From the NCBI RefSeq assembly GCF_009827635.1, contig NZ_WTYW01000002.1, forward strand, positions 248,001 to 312,000: 64,000 bases of DNA, in the 5' to 3' direction. Below the pieces are notes generated by a model that saw only the letters and a list, made by a program, of their open reading frames with translations, had not been told where the DNA came from and did not search any database. Positions 13,608-22,476 of the stretch are shown here, piece by piece. Position numbers and translations under genes: made by a program. The first letter of the stretch is position 1. Every line of letters begins with the position of its first letter. This DNA is from Parapontixanthobacter aurantiacus (GTDB taxonomy: Bacteria > Pseudomonadota > Alphaproteobacteria > Sphingomonadales > Sphingomonadaceae).

Positions 13608-14498
13608 ATGAGCCACGAGAACGACACGCTCGACAAGCACGAAAATGCCGATTTCATCGAACCGATTTCCGAAGAACCGCGGATGCCGGGTCATGAAAGC
13701 GAGATGGAGAACAAGCCCGACTGGGAGCCGCGCTATCCCGGCTCCGGCCGAATGAAGGACAAGGTGGCGATCGTCACCGGCGCCGACAGCGGCATCGGGC
13801 GCGCAACCGCCGTCCTGTTCGCGCGCGAAGGTGCGAAGATCGCGATCTCCTATCTCTGCGAACATGACGATGCCGCGAAGACCAAGGAACTGTGCGAAGC
13901 GGAAGGCGCCGAAGCCTTCACGCTCGCCGGCGATCTCGGCAAGAAGGAAGAGGCCGACAAGCTCGTCTCGCAAACGATCGAGAACTTTGGCAAGCTCGAT
14001 GCGCTCATCCAGATCGCAGGAGAGCAGCACCCCGATTACGAAGTCGAGGACATCACCGCCGAGCAGTTGCAGCGCACGTTCCAGTCGAACATCTTCTCGA
14101 TGTTCTATATGGTGCAGGCCGCGCGTCCGCATCTGAAGAAGGGTGCGACCATCGTGAATTGCACCAGCGTGACGATGTACAAGGGTGCGCCGATCCTGCT
14201 CGATTACAGTTCGACCAAGGGCGCTATCACCGCCTTCACTCGCTCGCTGTCCGGCAATCTCGTCGATGACGGTATCCGGGTGAATGCGGTCGCGCCGGGA
14301 CCGATCTGGACGCCGCTCAACCCCTTTGGCGGGCAGCCGGAAGAGAAGATGGACAGCTTCGGCGAAAGCACGCCGATGGGCCGGCCGGGACAGCCGAACG
14401 AAGTGGCGCCAGCCTTCCTGTTCTTGGCCAGCGAAGACTCATCCTATATGTCGGGACAGGTCTTGCATCCCAACGGAGGAATGATCGTCAATGGCTAG
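13608..14498 (+). CDS. SDR-family oxidoreductase, stress-protein type
   Basis: NAD(P)-dependent short-chain dehydrogenase of 296 residues. About 46 residues precede the Rossmann core and are rich in acidic and polar residues, as in the general stress protein 39/YghA branch. The cofactor motif TGADSGIG begins at residue 57, and the catalytic Tyr200-Lys204 pair sits in [17 protein letters not shown] and [19 protein letters not shown] complete the family pattern. The substrate is unknown. The EcfG-type promoter just upstream and the overlapping ybjQ-like gene suggest a stress-induced two-gene unit. Confidence 0.92.
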   Translation: MSHENDTLDKHENADFIEPISEEPRMPGHESEMENKPDWEPRYPGSGRMKDKVAIVTGADSGIGRATAVLFAREGAKIAISYLCEHDDAAKTKELCEAEGAEAFTLAGDLGKKEEADKLVSQTIENFGKLDALIQIAGEQHPDYEVEDITAEQLQRTFQSNIFSMFYMVQAARPHLKKGATIVNCTSVTMYKGAPILLDYSSTKGAITAFTRSLSGNLVDDGIRVNAVAPGPIWTPLNPFGGQPEEKMDSFGESTPMGRPGQPNEVAPAFLFLASEDSSYMSGQVLHPNGGMIVNG

Positions 14499-14841
14499 TC
14501 CCTGGAGCAACGAGAAGGGCGGGATGATCGTCTCGACGACGACCACGCTCGAAGGCCGCCCGGTGAAGAAATATCTGGGCGTCGTGACGGGAGAGGTCAT
14601 CGTCGGGGCGAACCTCTTCCGCGACATCTTCGCATCGATCACCGACCTCGTCGGCGGCCGATCGGGCAAATACGAGGAAGTCCTGTCGCGGGCGCGTCAG
14701 GAAGCAATCTCGGAAATGAAGCAGGAGGCGCTGTCGCTCGGCGGCAATGCGGTGATCGGCGTCGATATCGACTACGAGGTCCTGGGCCAGAACGGCTCGA
14801 TGCTGATGGTAAGCGTGTCCGGCACCGCCGTCGTCACCTGA
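14491..14841 (+). CDS. YbjQ/UPF0145 family protein
   Basis: Cytoplasmic protein of 116 residues matching the YbjQ (UPF0145, DUF74) family, a pentamer-forming fold sometimes called heavy-metal-binding from structural work. The core begins [26 protein letters not shown] and continues with [20 protein letters not shown] and [13 protein letters not shown]. The ATG at 14491 lies inside the end of the SDR gene (8-base overlap), with GGAGGA at 14475-14480. An alternative ATG at 14524 gives the shorter family-typical N-terminus. Overlap implies translational coupling with the SDR. Confidence 0.88.
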   Translation: MASPWSNEKGGMIVSTTTTLEGRPVKKYLGVVTGEVIVGANLFRDIFASITDLVGGRSGKYEEVLSRARQEAISEMKQEALSLGGNAVIGVDIDYEVLGQNGSMLMVSVSGTAVVT

Positions 14842-14863
14842 CGCGGCAACACCTCCGCGAAAT

Positions 14864-15634
14864 TTAGCCGCCCGCCAGTTCCCCGGCCAGCATTGCGACA
14901 GAAAGCGCGGTCGCGTTGTGCAGCGCGTGGATGAGCATGCTCGCCCACAATCCGTAATGCACCCGGACATAGCCGAAGATCGCGCCGCCGATGAACTGGG
15001 GTATGACGAAGGGTAGCAGATAGGCGAGCGATCCCTCGTCGTAATTGACGAGGTGGACGAGCGCAAAGGCAAGCGTCGCCAGCCAGAAGAAGACCGGGAA
15101 CAGCTTCGCGAACCAGCCTACGGGTTCGCGCTTTCCGACGCGAAAGCCGATGAAACCGGCCGCTCCGATCGTCAGCACGAGCAAGGCGAACCCCCATAGG
15201 GCGGCGCCCGAGATGCTGGCTTCGGACAGGGAGGTTACGGCGACGAGGCCGAGGCCCAGTACGCCAAGGGCGATCCAGTGTCCGATCCGCCCAGACAGCC
15301 AACTGCGAAACAGCAACTCCTCGGAAACCGGCGCGAACACCACGATCAGCGCGATCGTCTGCGCGTTCCATTCGAGTTTGCCCAAGGCGCTTTCCGGAAG
15401 GTCCAGCCCGAAGGCTACGACCAGCATCGCAAGCGCGATCAGCGCGCTCATCAGCAGGACGTCGAGCACCCACATCCGGCCGATCGCCACGAGACTGGGC
15501 CAGCCGATGCTCGCCGCCCCCGCAGGCAGGCGCGGACGTTTCACGAAAGAGCCGAAATGCCGCCATTCCCCGACCGTCGTGTCGGCCACGACATGGCGTG
15601 GATCGGGATGAAGGCTGGAAACGTCGCTTTTCAT
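14864..15634 (-). CDS. CPBP family intramembrane metalloprotease
   Basis: Polytopic membrane protein of about 256 residues with the three CPBP/Abi protease motifs: EELLFR (EExxxR, residues 105-110), FALVH (FxxxH) and HALHN (HxxxN). These form the metal site of CAAX-type intramembrane proteases. Members process prenylated proteins, bacteriocin precursors or regulators, or are uncharacterised; the role here is unknown. About six to eight hydrophobic segments are visible. The ATG at 15661 would add nine residues; neither start has a strong ribosome binding site. The gene is convergent with the ybjQ-like gene. Confidence 0.85.
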   Translation of the reverse strand: MKSDVSSLHPDPRHVVADTTVGEWRHFGSFVKRPRLPAGAASIGWPSLVAIGRMWVLDVLLMSALIALAMLVVAFGLDLPESALGKLEWNAQTIALIVVFAPVSEELLFRSWLSGRIGHWIALGVLGLGLVAVTSLSEASISGAALWGFALLVLTIGAAGFIGFRVGKREPVGWFAKLFPVFFWLATLAFALVHLVNYDEGSLAYLLPFVIPQFIGGAIFGYVRVHYGLWASMLIHALHNATALSVAMLAGELAGG

Positions 15635-15722
15635 GAGTGCTGAGGGTTGAGGAAACCGCATTCAAGGCGCTATGCGATGGCCCCAGTTAAATCCAACCTA
15701 ATTTTCCGGTAGCGAAACGACC

Positions 15723-16469
15723 ATGGCAGGCCATTCCAAATTCAAGAACATCATGCACCGCAAGGGTGCGCAGGACAAGAAGCGATCGAACCTCTTTTCC
15801 AAACTTTCCCGCGAGATCACCGTCGCGGCCAAGATGGGCACGCCCGACCCCGAGATGAATCCGCGCCTGCGACTGGCGGTCAACAACGCCAAGGCGCAAT
15901 CCATGCCCAAGGACAACATCCAGCGGGCGATCGACAAGGCGAGCGGCGGCGATGACGAGAATTACGAGGAAGTGCGCTACGAAGGCTACGGACCCGGCGG
16001 CAGCGCGATCATCGTCGAGGCGCTGACCGACAATCGCAATCGCACCGCGACCGCCGTCCGCACGGCATTCTCGAAGAACGGCGGCAATCTCGGCACCGAA
16101 GGCAGCGTCGCCCACGGGTTCGAGCGACTGGGCTTCATCCTCTATCCCGCCGAAGCGGGCAGCGAGAACAAGGTTCTCGAAGCTGCGATGGAAGCGGGCG
16201 CGGAGGACATCACCTCTACCGAGGACGGCCACGAAATCTGGACCGCAGCAGAAGACCTGCACCAGGTCGCGAGCGATCTGGAAAAGGCGCTGGGCGAGGC
16301 GGAGACGGTGAAGCTCGCATGGAAGCCCAACCTCACCGTCGACATGGACGAGAAAAACGCCGCGACGCTTCTGAAACTGATCGACGCGCTCGACGACGAT
16401 GACGACGTGCAGACCGTATGGGGCAATTACGACATTTCCGACGAAGTGATGGAGAAGGTCGAGGGGTGA
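15723..16469 (+). CDS. yebC: YebC/TACO1 family protein
   Basis: Cytoplasmic protein of 248 residues starting [21 protein letters not shown], the invariant N-terminus of the YebC/PmpR/TACO1 family. Members were first described as transcriptional regulators; more recent work assigns several a ribosome-associated role in relieving stalling at proline-rich stretches. The acidic C-terminus [15 protein letters not shown] is also typical. Gene order yebC-(DUF3147)-ruvC is common in proteobacteria. It overlaps the next gene by one base (TGATG). Confidence 0.95.
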   Translation: MAGHSKFKNIMHRKGAQDKKRSNLFSKLSREITVAAKMGTPDPEMNPRLRLAVNNAKAQSMPKDNIQRAIDKASGGDDENYEEVRYEGYGPGGSAIIVEALTDNRNRTATAVRTAFSKNGGNLGTEGSVAHGFERLGFILYPAEAGSENKVLEAAMEAGAEDITSTEDGHEIWTAAEDLHQVASDLEKALGEAETVKLAWKPNLTVDMDEKNAATLLKLIDALDDDDDVQTVWGNYDISDEVMEKVEG

Positions 16470-16819
16470 TGTGGAGCCTTCTCGGCAAGGCGTTGCTGGC
16501 CGGGGCGATGATCGCGGCCATTGCCGAGATCGGCAAGCGTCTTCCGGCGATGGCGGCACTTATCGCGAGCCTTCCGCTCGTATCCATCCTCGGCATGATA
16601 TTCCTCTGGCAAGCGCGTCCCGATGCGGAAAACATGGCGCGCCATAGCGAGGCGACGTTCTGGTTCGTCCTGCCCAGCCTGCCGATGTTCCTCCTCATCC
16701 CCGTCATGCTGCGCGCCGGTCTGCCTTTCTGGCTGTCTCTCGGAATCGGCTGCGCGGTGACGGTCGGTCTCTACCTCGCGATGGTCCAGTTCGGACCACG
16801 CCTCGGCGTCCGGTTCTAG
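16469..16819 (+). CDS. DUF3147 family membrane protein
   Basis: Membrane protein of 116 residues with four hydrophobic helices. The stretch AEIGKRLPAMAALIASLPLVSILGM and the later FWFVLPSLPMFLLIPVMLRAGL match the DUF3147 family of unknown function. Its ATG overlaps the yebC stop by one base, and ruvC starts 12 bases after its end, so it lies inside the yebC-ruvC operon. Upstream in-frame codons exist but are inside yebC. No function is proposed. Confidence 0.82.
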   Translation: MWSLLGKALLAGAMIAAIAEIGKRLPAMAALIASLPLVSILGMIFLWQARPDAENMARHSEATFWFVLPSLPMFLLIPVMLRAGLPFWLSLGIGCAVTVGLYLAMVQFGPRLGVRF

Positions 16820-16831
16820 GGGGCGGGGCGC

Positions 16832-17302
16832 ATGACAATCATCCTCGGCCTCGACCCGTCACTAAGCTGCACCGGCTGGGGCGTCATCCGGAGCGACGGC
16901 AGCAGGCTGACGCATATCGCGAACGGCCAGATCGCGACCCGATCCGACGAGCCGATGCCCATGCGTCTCGCCGCGTTGCAGACGGGGCTGCGCGAAGTCA
17001 TTCGGACCCATCGTCCCGACCGGGCGGCGGCGGAAGAAGTCTTCGTCAACAAGAACCCGCAATCCACCCTGAAACTGGCACAGGCGCGCGGAGCGGTGCT
17101 CGCGACGTGCGGCATGGCTTCGCTGGAGGTGCGCGAGCACGCGGCCCGCGCGGTGAAAAAGGCGGTCGTCGGTTCAGGCGGAGCGGAGAAGAGCCAGATA
17201 CAGGCCATGGTGAAAGTGTTTTTGCCGGGCGTCACGCTGGCCGGAGCAGACGCAGCGGATGCACTCGCGGTCGCCATCGCAGATGCCCATACGGGCCGCT
17301 GA
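16832..17302 (+). CDS. ruvC: Holliday junction resolvase RuvC
   Basis: Endonuclease that resolves Holliday junctions with RuvAB; 156 residues. The acidic catalytic set is visible: Asp8 in ILGLDPS, Glu68/Glu69 in AAEEVF, and Asp140 and Asp143 in AGADAADALAVAI. The AVKKAVVGSGGAEK segment is the conserved DNA-binding region. RuvA and RuvB genes are not adjacent. The gene follows the DUF3147 gene with a 12-base gap containing GGGGGCGGGGCG. Confidence 0.96.
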   Translation: MTIILGLDPSLSCTGWGVIRSDGSRLTHIANGQIATRSDEPMPMRLAALQTGLREVIRTHRPDRAAAEEVFVNKNPQSTLKLAQARGAVLATCGMASLEVREHAARAVKKAVVGSGGAEKSQIQAMVKVFLPGVTLAGADAADALAVAIADAHTGR

Positions 17303-17317
17303 CGAAAGGCGCGAGAA

Positions 17318-17707
17318 TTGATCTACATCGTTCAGAACATCGTGCCCATCGGTATCGCCATGCTCGTCGGACTGGCGATCGGGCTGGCATGGCTCAAGCT
17401 GTCGGGACGGAAGGTGCCGTCTGCCGGCGGTATTGCGGTCGCGGCAGTCGCCGAGTTCTGGCTCGCCGCCATTCTGGCGGGCGCGCTCATCCTCGCCCCG
17501 GCACAGGCAGGACCCTGGCAGATGGCGCTCGGCAGCGCTCTCATTGTCTGGGTCGGCTTCGTGCTGCCGGCTTTCGTCGTCACCTTGCGCGCGACGCAAA
17601 CGTCCTATCGCACGATCTCCTCCGTGGTGGGGCACTGGCTCATCGTCATGCTGGCACAGGCCGCCGCGATGCAGGCTATCGGCCTGACGGCACCGCCGGG
17701 AGCGTGA
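17318..17707 (+). CDS. Small polytopic membrane protein, DUF1761-like
   Basis: Protein of 129 residues with four strongly hydrophobic segments (about residues 8-28, 40-62, 70-90 and 103-123). The pattern, with a short basic loop after the first helix and a SVVGHWL segment before the last, resembles DUF1761, but the match is from memory and moderate. The start is TTG at 17318 after AAAGGCGCGAGAA; an ATG at 17360 would shorten the first helix. It lies 15 bases after ruvC and probably belongs to the same transcript. Function unknown. Confidence 0.7.
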   Translation: MIYIVQNIVPIGIAMLVGLAIGLAWLKLSGRKVPSAGGIAVAAVAEFWLAAILAGALILAPAQAGPWQMALGSALIVWVGFVLPAFVVTLRATQTSYRTISSVVGHWLIVMLAQAAAMQAIGLTAPPGA

Positions 17708-17890
17708 AGCGTGCTATCCTACCTGCCTGCGAGACGCTATTCGCCTCGTCATGAAACCGTCGCCCGATCCCTGCATAAGCCGCCATTCAGCGGGCGTTGT
17801 CCGACTTGTGCGCATTGCGGAGTTTTCATCGTCAGGACCGTGTTCCATGTGTTCCAAGCGTGCTTCACCTGAGACGAACGGAGTGTATTC

Positions 17891-18241
17891 GTGATCGATA
17901 TCTACGGCATCCCGAACTGCGACACGGTTCGGAAAGCGCGCAAATGGCTCGATAAGAACGACGTCGAGCACACGTTTCACGACTTCAAGAAAGCGGGCAT
18001 CGATCGGGCCTCGCTCGAACGCTGGGCCGATCGGGTCGGCTGGGAGATCCTGCTGAACCGGCGCGGCACGACCTGGCGAAAGCTCTCCGACGAGGAAAAA
18101 GGCGATGTCGATCGGGACAAGGCCATCGACCTGATGCAGGAACATCCGAGCCTCATCAAACGGCCCGTCGTCGAAAAGCAGAAGGGCGACCGGGTTCTTG
18201 TCGGCTTCACCGAGAGCGAATGGGAGAACGCGCTTGCGTAA
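17891..18241 (+). CDS. ArsC/Spx-family thioredoxin-fold protein (YffB-like)
   Basis: Protein of 116 residues with the motif IYGIPNCDTVRKARKWL at the N-terminus, a single reactive-type cysteine (Cys10), and the LLNRRGTTWRKL and LIKRPVVE segments of the YffB branch. This family is related to ArsC arsenate reductases and Spx, but YffB members lack a demonstrated arsenate function. It starts with GTG. The downstream phosphodiesterase gene begins inside its last codons, so the two are coupled. No ars genes are nearby, which argues against an arsenic role. Confidence 0.87.
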   Translation: MIDIYGIPNCDTVRKARKWLDKNDVEHTFHDFKKAGIDRASLERWADRVGWEILLNRRGTTWRKLSDEEKGDVDRDKAIDLMQEHPSLIKRPVVEKQKGDRVLVGFTESEWENALA

Positions 18242-19304
18242 GGGTCTTGCGGCAATGGCGCTCGCGGCCGTCGCGGCGTTCTCTTCCGCACCGGTCGCAG
18301 CGCAGGGAGAGGGAGAGCGAATGCTGATCATCGCGCATCGCGGGGCCAGTGGAGAACGACCCGAACATACGCTAGCCTCGTACGAACGGGCGATCGATCA
18401 GGGCGCCGACTATGTCGAGCCCGACCTTGTCGCGACCAGCGACGGCGTTCTGGTCGCCCGGCACGAGAACGACATCTCCGATACGACGGACGTGTCGACG
18501 CGCCCCGAATTCGAGGACCGCAGACGAACCAAGGAGATCGACGGTCAGCTCGTCACCGGATGGTTCGTGGAGGACTTCACGCTCGCTGAACTGCGGAGCC
18601 TGCGCGCGAAGGAGCGCCTGCCGCTGATCCGCGCGGCCAATGCACGCTTCGACGGCCTCTATCAGGTGCCCACCTTTGCCGAGATCGTTGCGCTGGTGCG
18701 CGCCAAGGAAGCGGAAACCGGACGGCGGATCGGGATCTACCCCGAACTGAAGCATCCCGGCTTCCTCTTGCAGGAGGCGGGGATCGACACGGTCGATCTG
18801 CTGGTGCTGGCACTTCAGGAGGCGGGCTACACGTCGGCCAGCGATCCCATCTTCGTGCAATGCTTCGAGATCGGACCGCTTAAGCGGCTCGACCGCCTGA
18901 CCGATGTGCCGCTCGTCCAACTTGTCCACTTCATCGGCGGCCCGGCGGACGAGCCTGCGCTGACCTATGCCGACATGGCGACACCGACGGGCTTTGCTGC
19001 CATCGCGGACTATGCCGATGCGATCGGGATCGACCTGCGCTACATCATGCGCGAGGACGGGATCGACGGCGCCGTGATCGAGGACGCGAAGGCGACCGGC
19101 CTCGCGGTTCACGGCTGGACGCTGCGCAAGGAGAACGTGTTCCTCCCGCCACCCTTCAAGAGCGGCGGCGGCGAAGCGGCGACGGGCGACTTCGAAGCGA
19201 TCTGGAACGCCTTGGCGGCCACCGGCATGGACGGCGTCTTCACCGACGATCCCCGGCTCGCGGCGGCCGTGCAGCGCGGCTCGCAACCTGCCGGCGGCAA
19301 CTGA
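18234..19304 (+). CDS. glpQ: Periplasmic glycerophosphodiester phosphodiesterase
   Basis: Hydrolyses deacylated phospholipids to glycerol 3-phosphate and an alcohol. The TTG start at 18234, preceded by GGGAGAACG, gives a classic signal peptide (RKGLAAMALAAVAAFSSAPVAAQ) with cleavage near residue 24. The mature protein shows the GDPD catalytic signature: IIAHRGASGERPEHT, then VEPDLVATSDGVLVARHE, and a later GIYPELKHP. The C-terminal GVFTDDPRLA is typical. About 356 residues, in the GlpQ size range. It overlaps the YffB-like gene by 8 bases. A longer start at 18198 would lie in that gene and bury the signal peptide. Confidence 0.92.
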   Translation: MRKGLAAMALAAVAAFSSAPVAAQGEGERMLIIAHRGASGERPEHTLASYERAIDQGADYVEPDLVATSDGVLVARHENDISDTTDVSTRPEFEDRRRTKEIDGQLVTGWFVEDFTLAELRSLRAKERLPLIRAANARFDGLYQVPTFAEIVALVRAKEAETGRRIGIYPELKHPGFLLQEAGIDTVDLLVLALQEAGYTSASDPIFVQCFEIGPLKRLDRLTDVPLVQLVHFIGGPADEPALTYADMATPTGFAAIADYADAIGIDLRYIMREDGIDGAVIEDAKATGLAVHGWTLRKENVFLPPPFKSGGGEAATGDFEAIWNALAATGMDGVFTDDPRLAAAVQRGSQPAGGN

Positions 19305-19318
19305 GCAGAGGTTCGCTG

Positions 19319-19813
19319 ATGCCTTCGAGCGACGAGGACTGGATGCGACTTGCGCGGGAGCACGCGATCGCAAGCAAGGGGACCGATCCGGCGAATACGC
19401 CGATCGCGGCGATCGTCGTGCTCGATGGCAAGGAAGTGGCGCGCGGAGTGAACCGGACCGCGGAAGACTGCGACGCGACTGCTCATGCCGAAATCGTCGC
19501 CTTGCGGGCGGCGGGAGCGGCTTCCGGGGCCATACGGGTCGAGGGCGCGACCCTCTATTCGACCTTGCAGCCCTGCGGAATGTGCACCTTCGCGAGCATC
19601 TGGGCCGGGGTCAGCCGCATCGTTTACGGGGCGGGACGCGATAACGTCCACGAGATGTATTTCGAAGATCGTCACCTCTCGACGCTCGATTACATCACCG
19701 ATGCCTATAAGGACGATCTGGAACTGGCGGGCGGCATGCTGGCAGAGGAATGCGCGGGCCTCTATTTCCGGCCGTGGGACGATGTACCGGAAGAGGAGCA
19801 GGCGAACGACTAG
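19319..19813 (+). CDS. Nucleoside/tRNA-type deaminase
   Basis: Zinc-dependent cytidine/deoxycytidylate deaminase-family protein of 164 residues. The motif HAEIVAL supplies the zinc histidine and catalytic glutamate, and PCGMC supplies the two zinc cysteines. The branch resembles guanine deaminases or TadA-like nucleoside deaminases; the substrate cannot be fixed by sight. It starts 14 bases after the phosphodiesterase gene and ends with a 4-base overlap against the convergent ubiG gene. Confidence 0.85.
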   Translation: MPSSDEDWMRLAREHAIASKGTDPANTPIAAIVVLDGKEVARGVNRTAEDCDATAHAEIVALRAAGAASGAIRVEGATLYSTLQPCGMCTFASIWAGVSRIVYGAGRDNVHEMYFEDRHLSTLDYITDAYKDDLELAGGMLAEECAGLYFRPWDDVPEEEQAND

Positions 19814-20562
19814 GTGGAAGGTGGCGCGGTGCGCCGCGCAGTCACGATGTAGTTGAGGCTTGTATCATCGGACAGGTGCAGCCCCTTGAAGGGAGAGAAA
19901 GCGATCCCTCTCGGTTCGCTCATCTTGAGGCCTTCGGCACCCAGCAGGTCGGCAAGTTCTTCAGGAGTGACGAAATCGCTCCAATGGTGAGTGCCCCGCG
20001 GTATGGCGCCGACGGCCTCTGCCGCTCCGACCAGCAGCAGGCGGGATTGCGCGGTGCGATTGGGGGTGGAAAGGACGAGCAGCCCGTCCTCGGCAAGATG
20101 GCGGACGAGTTGCGCGACGAAGGCCGGCTTGTCGGCGACGTGCTCGATCACTTCCATCGCAGTGACGAGGTCGAAGGTGCCGATGTCCTGTTCGGCAAGT
20201 TCGCCCGCCATGTAGCGGATGTCGAGCTTCGCGCCTTCGGCATGGGCGGCGGCGGCGGCGGTGTTTTCCGGCGCTGCATCGATCCCGGTGACTTCGGCGC
20301 CCATGCGCGCCAGCGGCTCGCACAGGAGGCCGGCTCCGCAGCCGACATCGAGCGAAAGTTTCCCGGCGAGCGGGCGGCGGCCCTCGATACTCGTTCCCCA
20401 ATGAAGGTCGATGGCCTCGCGCAGGAAGGCAAGGCGGACGGGGTTGAGGCGGTGCAACATGGCGGAGGAACCGGCGGGGTCCCACCATTCCGCTGCCAGA
20501 GCGCCGAAATGTGCGGCCTCGTCTTCACGAATGGTAAGTTTTGCTTTTCTTGCATCGGCCAT
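19810..20562 (-). CDS. ubiG: Ubiquinone biosynthesis O-methyltransferase
   Basis: SAM-dependent methyltransferase of 250 residues acting at two O-methylation steps of ubiquinone synthesis. The N-terminus EAAHFGALAAEWWDPAGSSAMLHRLNPVR is the hallmark of UbiG. SAM motif I is LDVGCGAGLLCEPLARMGAEVTGID. FSPFKG and SLNYIVTARR near the C-terminus are also conserved. It is divergent from lysC across a 53-base gap and convergent with the deaminase gene. Confidence 0.96.
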   Translation of the reverse strand: MADARKAKLTIREDEAAHFGALAAEWWDPAGSSAMLHRLNPVRLAFLREAIDLHWGTSIEGRRPLAGKLSLDVGCGAGLLCEPLARMGAEVTGIDAAPENTAAAAAHAEGAKLDIRYMAGELAEQDIGTFDLVTAMEVIEHVADKPAFVAQLVRHLAEDGLLVLSTPNRTAQSRLLLVGAAEAVGAIPRGTHHWSDFVTPEELADLLGAEGLKMSEPRGIAFSPFKGLHLSDDTSLNYIVTARRTAPPST

Positions 20563-20615
20563 GCCTCGCCCTTAACACCGCGTCGTCGCACGCACCAGCA
20601 GAGAGGCAAACGGGC

Positions 20616-21896
20616 TTGGCACGCATAGTGATGAAATTCGGCGGCACGTCGATGGCCGGGACCGAGCGCATCCGGCGGGTCGCCAATATCGTGCGCAAGC
20701 AACAGGCGGGCGGTGACGAGGTGGCCGTGGTCGTTTCGGCAATGGCCGGGGAGACCGATCGTCTGGTCAATTTCTGCCGCGAGGCCAACGCGCTCTACGA
20801 CCCGGCCGAATATGACGTCGTCGTCGCCAGCGGAGAGCAGGTGACGAGCGGTCTTCTCGCCCTGACCCTGCAAAGTCTCGGTGCGAAGGCGCGCAGCTGG
20901 CTCGGCTGGCAATTGCCGATCAAGACGATCGAAGCGCATGCGAAGGCCCGCGTCGACACTATCGACGCGCCCGACCTCATCGCTTCGCTCGAGCGCGGGG
21001 AGATCGCTGTGATACCGGGCTTCCAGGGCATTTCCGGAGATGGCCGCGTCACAACTCTTGGTCGCGGTGGGTCTGACACTTCTGCCGTAGCCATCGCTGC
21101 TGCGCTCGATGCCGACCGCTGCGACATCTATACCGATGTCGACGGCGTCTATACGACCGACCCGCGGATCGTCGCCAAGGCGCGCAAATTGAAAGCGGTG
21201 ACATACGAGGAGATGCTTGAACTAGCATCCGTCGGTGCGAAGGTCCTCCAGACGCGCAGCGTCGGTCTGGCGATGAAGGAAGGTGTGCGGGTGCAGGTCC
21301 TGTCGAGCTTCATCGACGACAATGCGACGCCTGCCGACGATCTGCCCGGTACGCTTATCGTATCGGATGAAGAAATGGAACGAATTTATCAGGAGGGCGA
21401 CATGGAACGCCAGCACGTAACCGGTATCGCGCATGACAAGAACGAGGCGAAGATCATCCTGACGCGCGTCCCGGACGAGCCCGGTTCGGTCGCGCATATC
21501 TTCGAACCGCTCGCCAAGGCGAGCATCAATGTCGACATGATCATCCAGAACGTCGGACGTGACAAGGGGGAGACCGATGTCACTTTCACGGTGCCGCAGA
21601 CCGATCTTGCGCGCGCGCAGGCTCTGCTCGAGGATAAAAGAGATGAGATCGGCTTCAACCGCATCATCACCGACAGCAAGATCGCGAAGATCTCCGTCGT
21701 CGGGGTGGGCATGAAGAGCCATGCAGGCGTCGCCAGCACCATGTTCAAGTCGCTGGCCGACCGCGGGATCAATATTCAGGCCATCACGACCAGCGAGATC
21801 AAGGTGTCGGTGATGATCGACGAGGACGAGACCGAACTTGCCGTGCGAGTGTTGCACACGGCCTACGGCCTCGATGCTGCGGACGAAGCGGCCTGA
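20616..21896 (+). CDS. lysC: Aspartate kinase
   Basis: Catalyses the first step of the aspartate family amino-acid pathway (Lys, Thr, Met). From the TTG at 20616 the product is 426 residues and starts (M)ARIVMKFGGTSMAG, the standard start of proteobacterial aspartate kinases; GAGAGG at about 20601 serves as ribosome binding site. Substrate motifs LGRGGSDTSAVAIAAAL and CDIYTDVDGVYTTDPR are intact. Two ACT domains occupy the C-terminal third, consistent with feedback inhibition by lysine and threonine. The longer upstream frame would run into the ubiG promoter region. Confidence 0.96.
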   Translation: MARIVMKFGGTSMAGTERIRRVANIVRKQQAGGDEVAVVVSAMAGETDRLVNFCREANALYDPAEYDVVVASGEQVTSGLLALTLQSLGAKARSWLGWQLPIKTIEAHAKARVDTIDAPDLIASLERGEIAVIPGFQGISGDGRVTTLGRGGSDTSAVAIAAALDADRCDIYTDVDGVYTTDPRIVAKARKLKAVTYEEMLELASVGAKVLQTRSVGLAMKEGVRVQVLSSFIDDNATPADDLPGTLIVSDEEMERIYQEGDMERQHVTGIAHDKNEAKIILTRVPDEPGSVAHIFEPLAKASINVDMIIQNVGRDKGETDVTFTVPQTDLARAQALLEDKRDEIGFNRIITDSKIAKISVVGVGMKSHAGVASTMFKSLADRGINIQAITTSEIKVSVMIDEDETELAVRVLHTAYGLDAADEAA

Positions 21897-21909
21897 CGGG
21901 CAGAACTGC

Positions 21910-22476
21910 CTAGGGGTTCAGGCGAACGTCGCGGTCCAGCACCGCCACGAGTTCCGTTCCCGCGGGGATGACTGCGCTCTTGCCGCTTATGATGAAGGCG
22001 AAGCCGCTGACCAGCGCCGTCGCGGCGGTGGCTGTTCCGGTATTGCTCTTCCCCTGCGTCGCGAGTTCACCCGAAAGGCGAACCGGGCCATCGGGCAGGT
22101 CGAGGTAAAGGACGCGGGCGGAGAGTTTACCGGGGCGGCCCATCAACCCCTTTTCCTCCGCTTCGCTGATCTGCGCGACGACCGGCGAGCCCTGCGCGAT
22201 GACGACGCGATTTTCGGCAAGAACGTCCTGCGCTACTTCGAGCGTTACGATGTCGCCCTTGCGATGAGTCTTGCTCGACAGGACATCGCGCGTAAGCAGC
22301 GGCACGATCGAGCCAGCGGGCAGGATTGCGTGATGTTCTGCCGCCTTGTCTGAAAGGTCGGGCAGCGCGATGAGTGGGCTGTCGGAGGCGGGCGCTGCTG
22401 CTGTTTCCTCCTGCGCCCAAATTCCTGCCGGAAGCAGAGTGAGAAGGACAGCGAGCGGGGCGGACTTACGAAGCAT
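21910..22476 (-). CDS. Exported protein, paralogue of the next gene upstream
   Basis: Protein of 188 residues from ATG 22476 with a signal peptide (MLRKSAPLAVLLTLLPAGIWAQ). The mature part is a probable beta-rich domain: PAGSIVPLLTRDVLSSKTHRKGDIVTLEV, then VVIAQGSPVVAQISE and PAGTELVAVLDRDVRL. This layout, with an opening 'limit' strand, a default-value strand and a closing VPAGT strand, is repeated in the upstream neighbour, so the two are paralogues. I do not recognise a named family. The ATG overlaps the upstream gene by 11 bases, which implies coupled translation. A longer in-frame extension upstream is arginine-rich and lacks the signal peptide. Confidence 0.72.
   Translation of the reverse strand: MLRKSAPLAVLLTLLPAGIWAQEETAAAPASDSPLIALPDLSDKAAEHHAILPAGSIVPLLTRDVLSSKTHRKGDIVTLEVAQDVLAENRVVIAQGSPVVAQISEAEEKGLMGRPGKLSARVLYLDLPDGPVRLSGELATQGKSNTGTATAATALVSGFAFIISGKSAVIPAGTELVAVLDRDVRLNP

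Noticed and set aside
12779-13657. N-terminal extension of the pyruvate kinase frame
   Set aside because: The frame stays open to 13657 but is antisense to the DUF1244 and gapR genes and has no pyruvate kinase similarity.
17751-17894. 47-codon ORF ending in GTGA overlap with the YffB-like gene
   Set aside because: Rich in Ser, Cys and Arg, with no ribosome binding site and no protein-like pattern; the overlap is probably chance.
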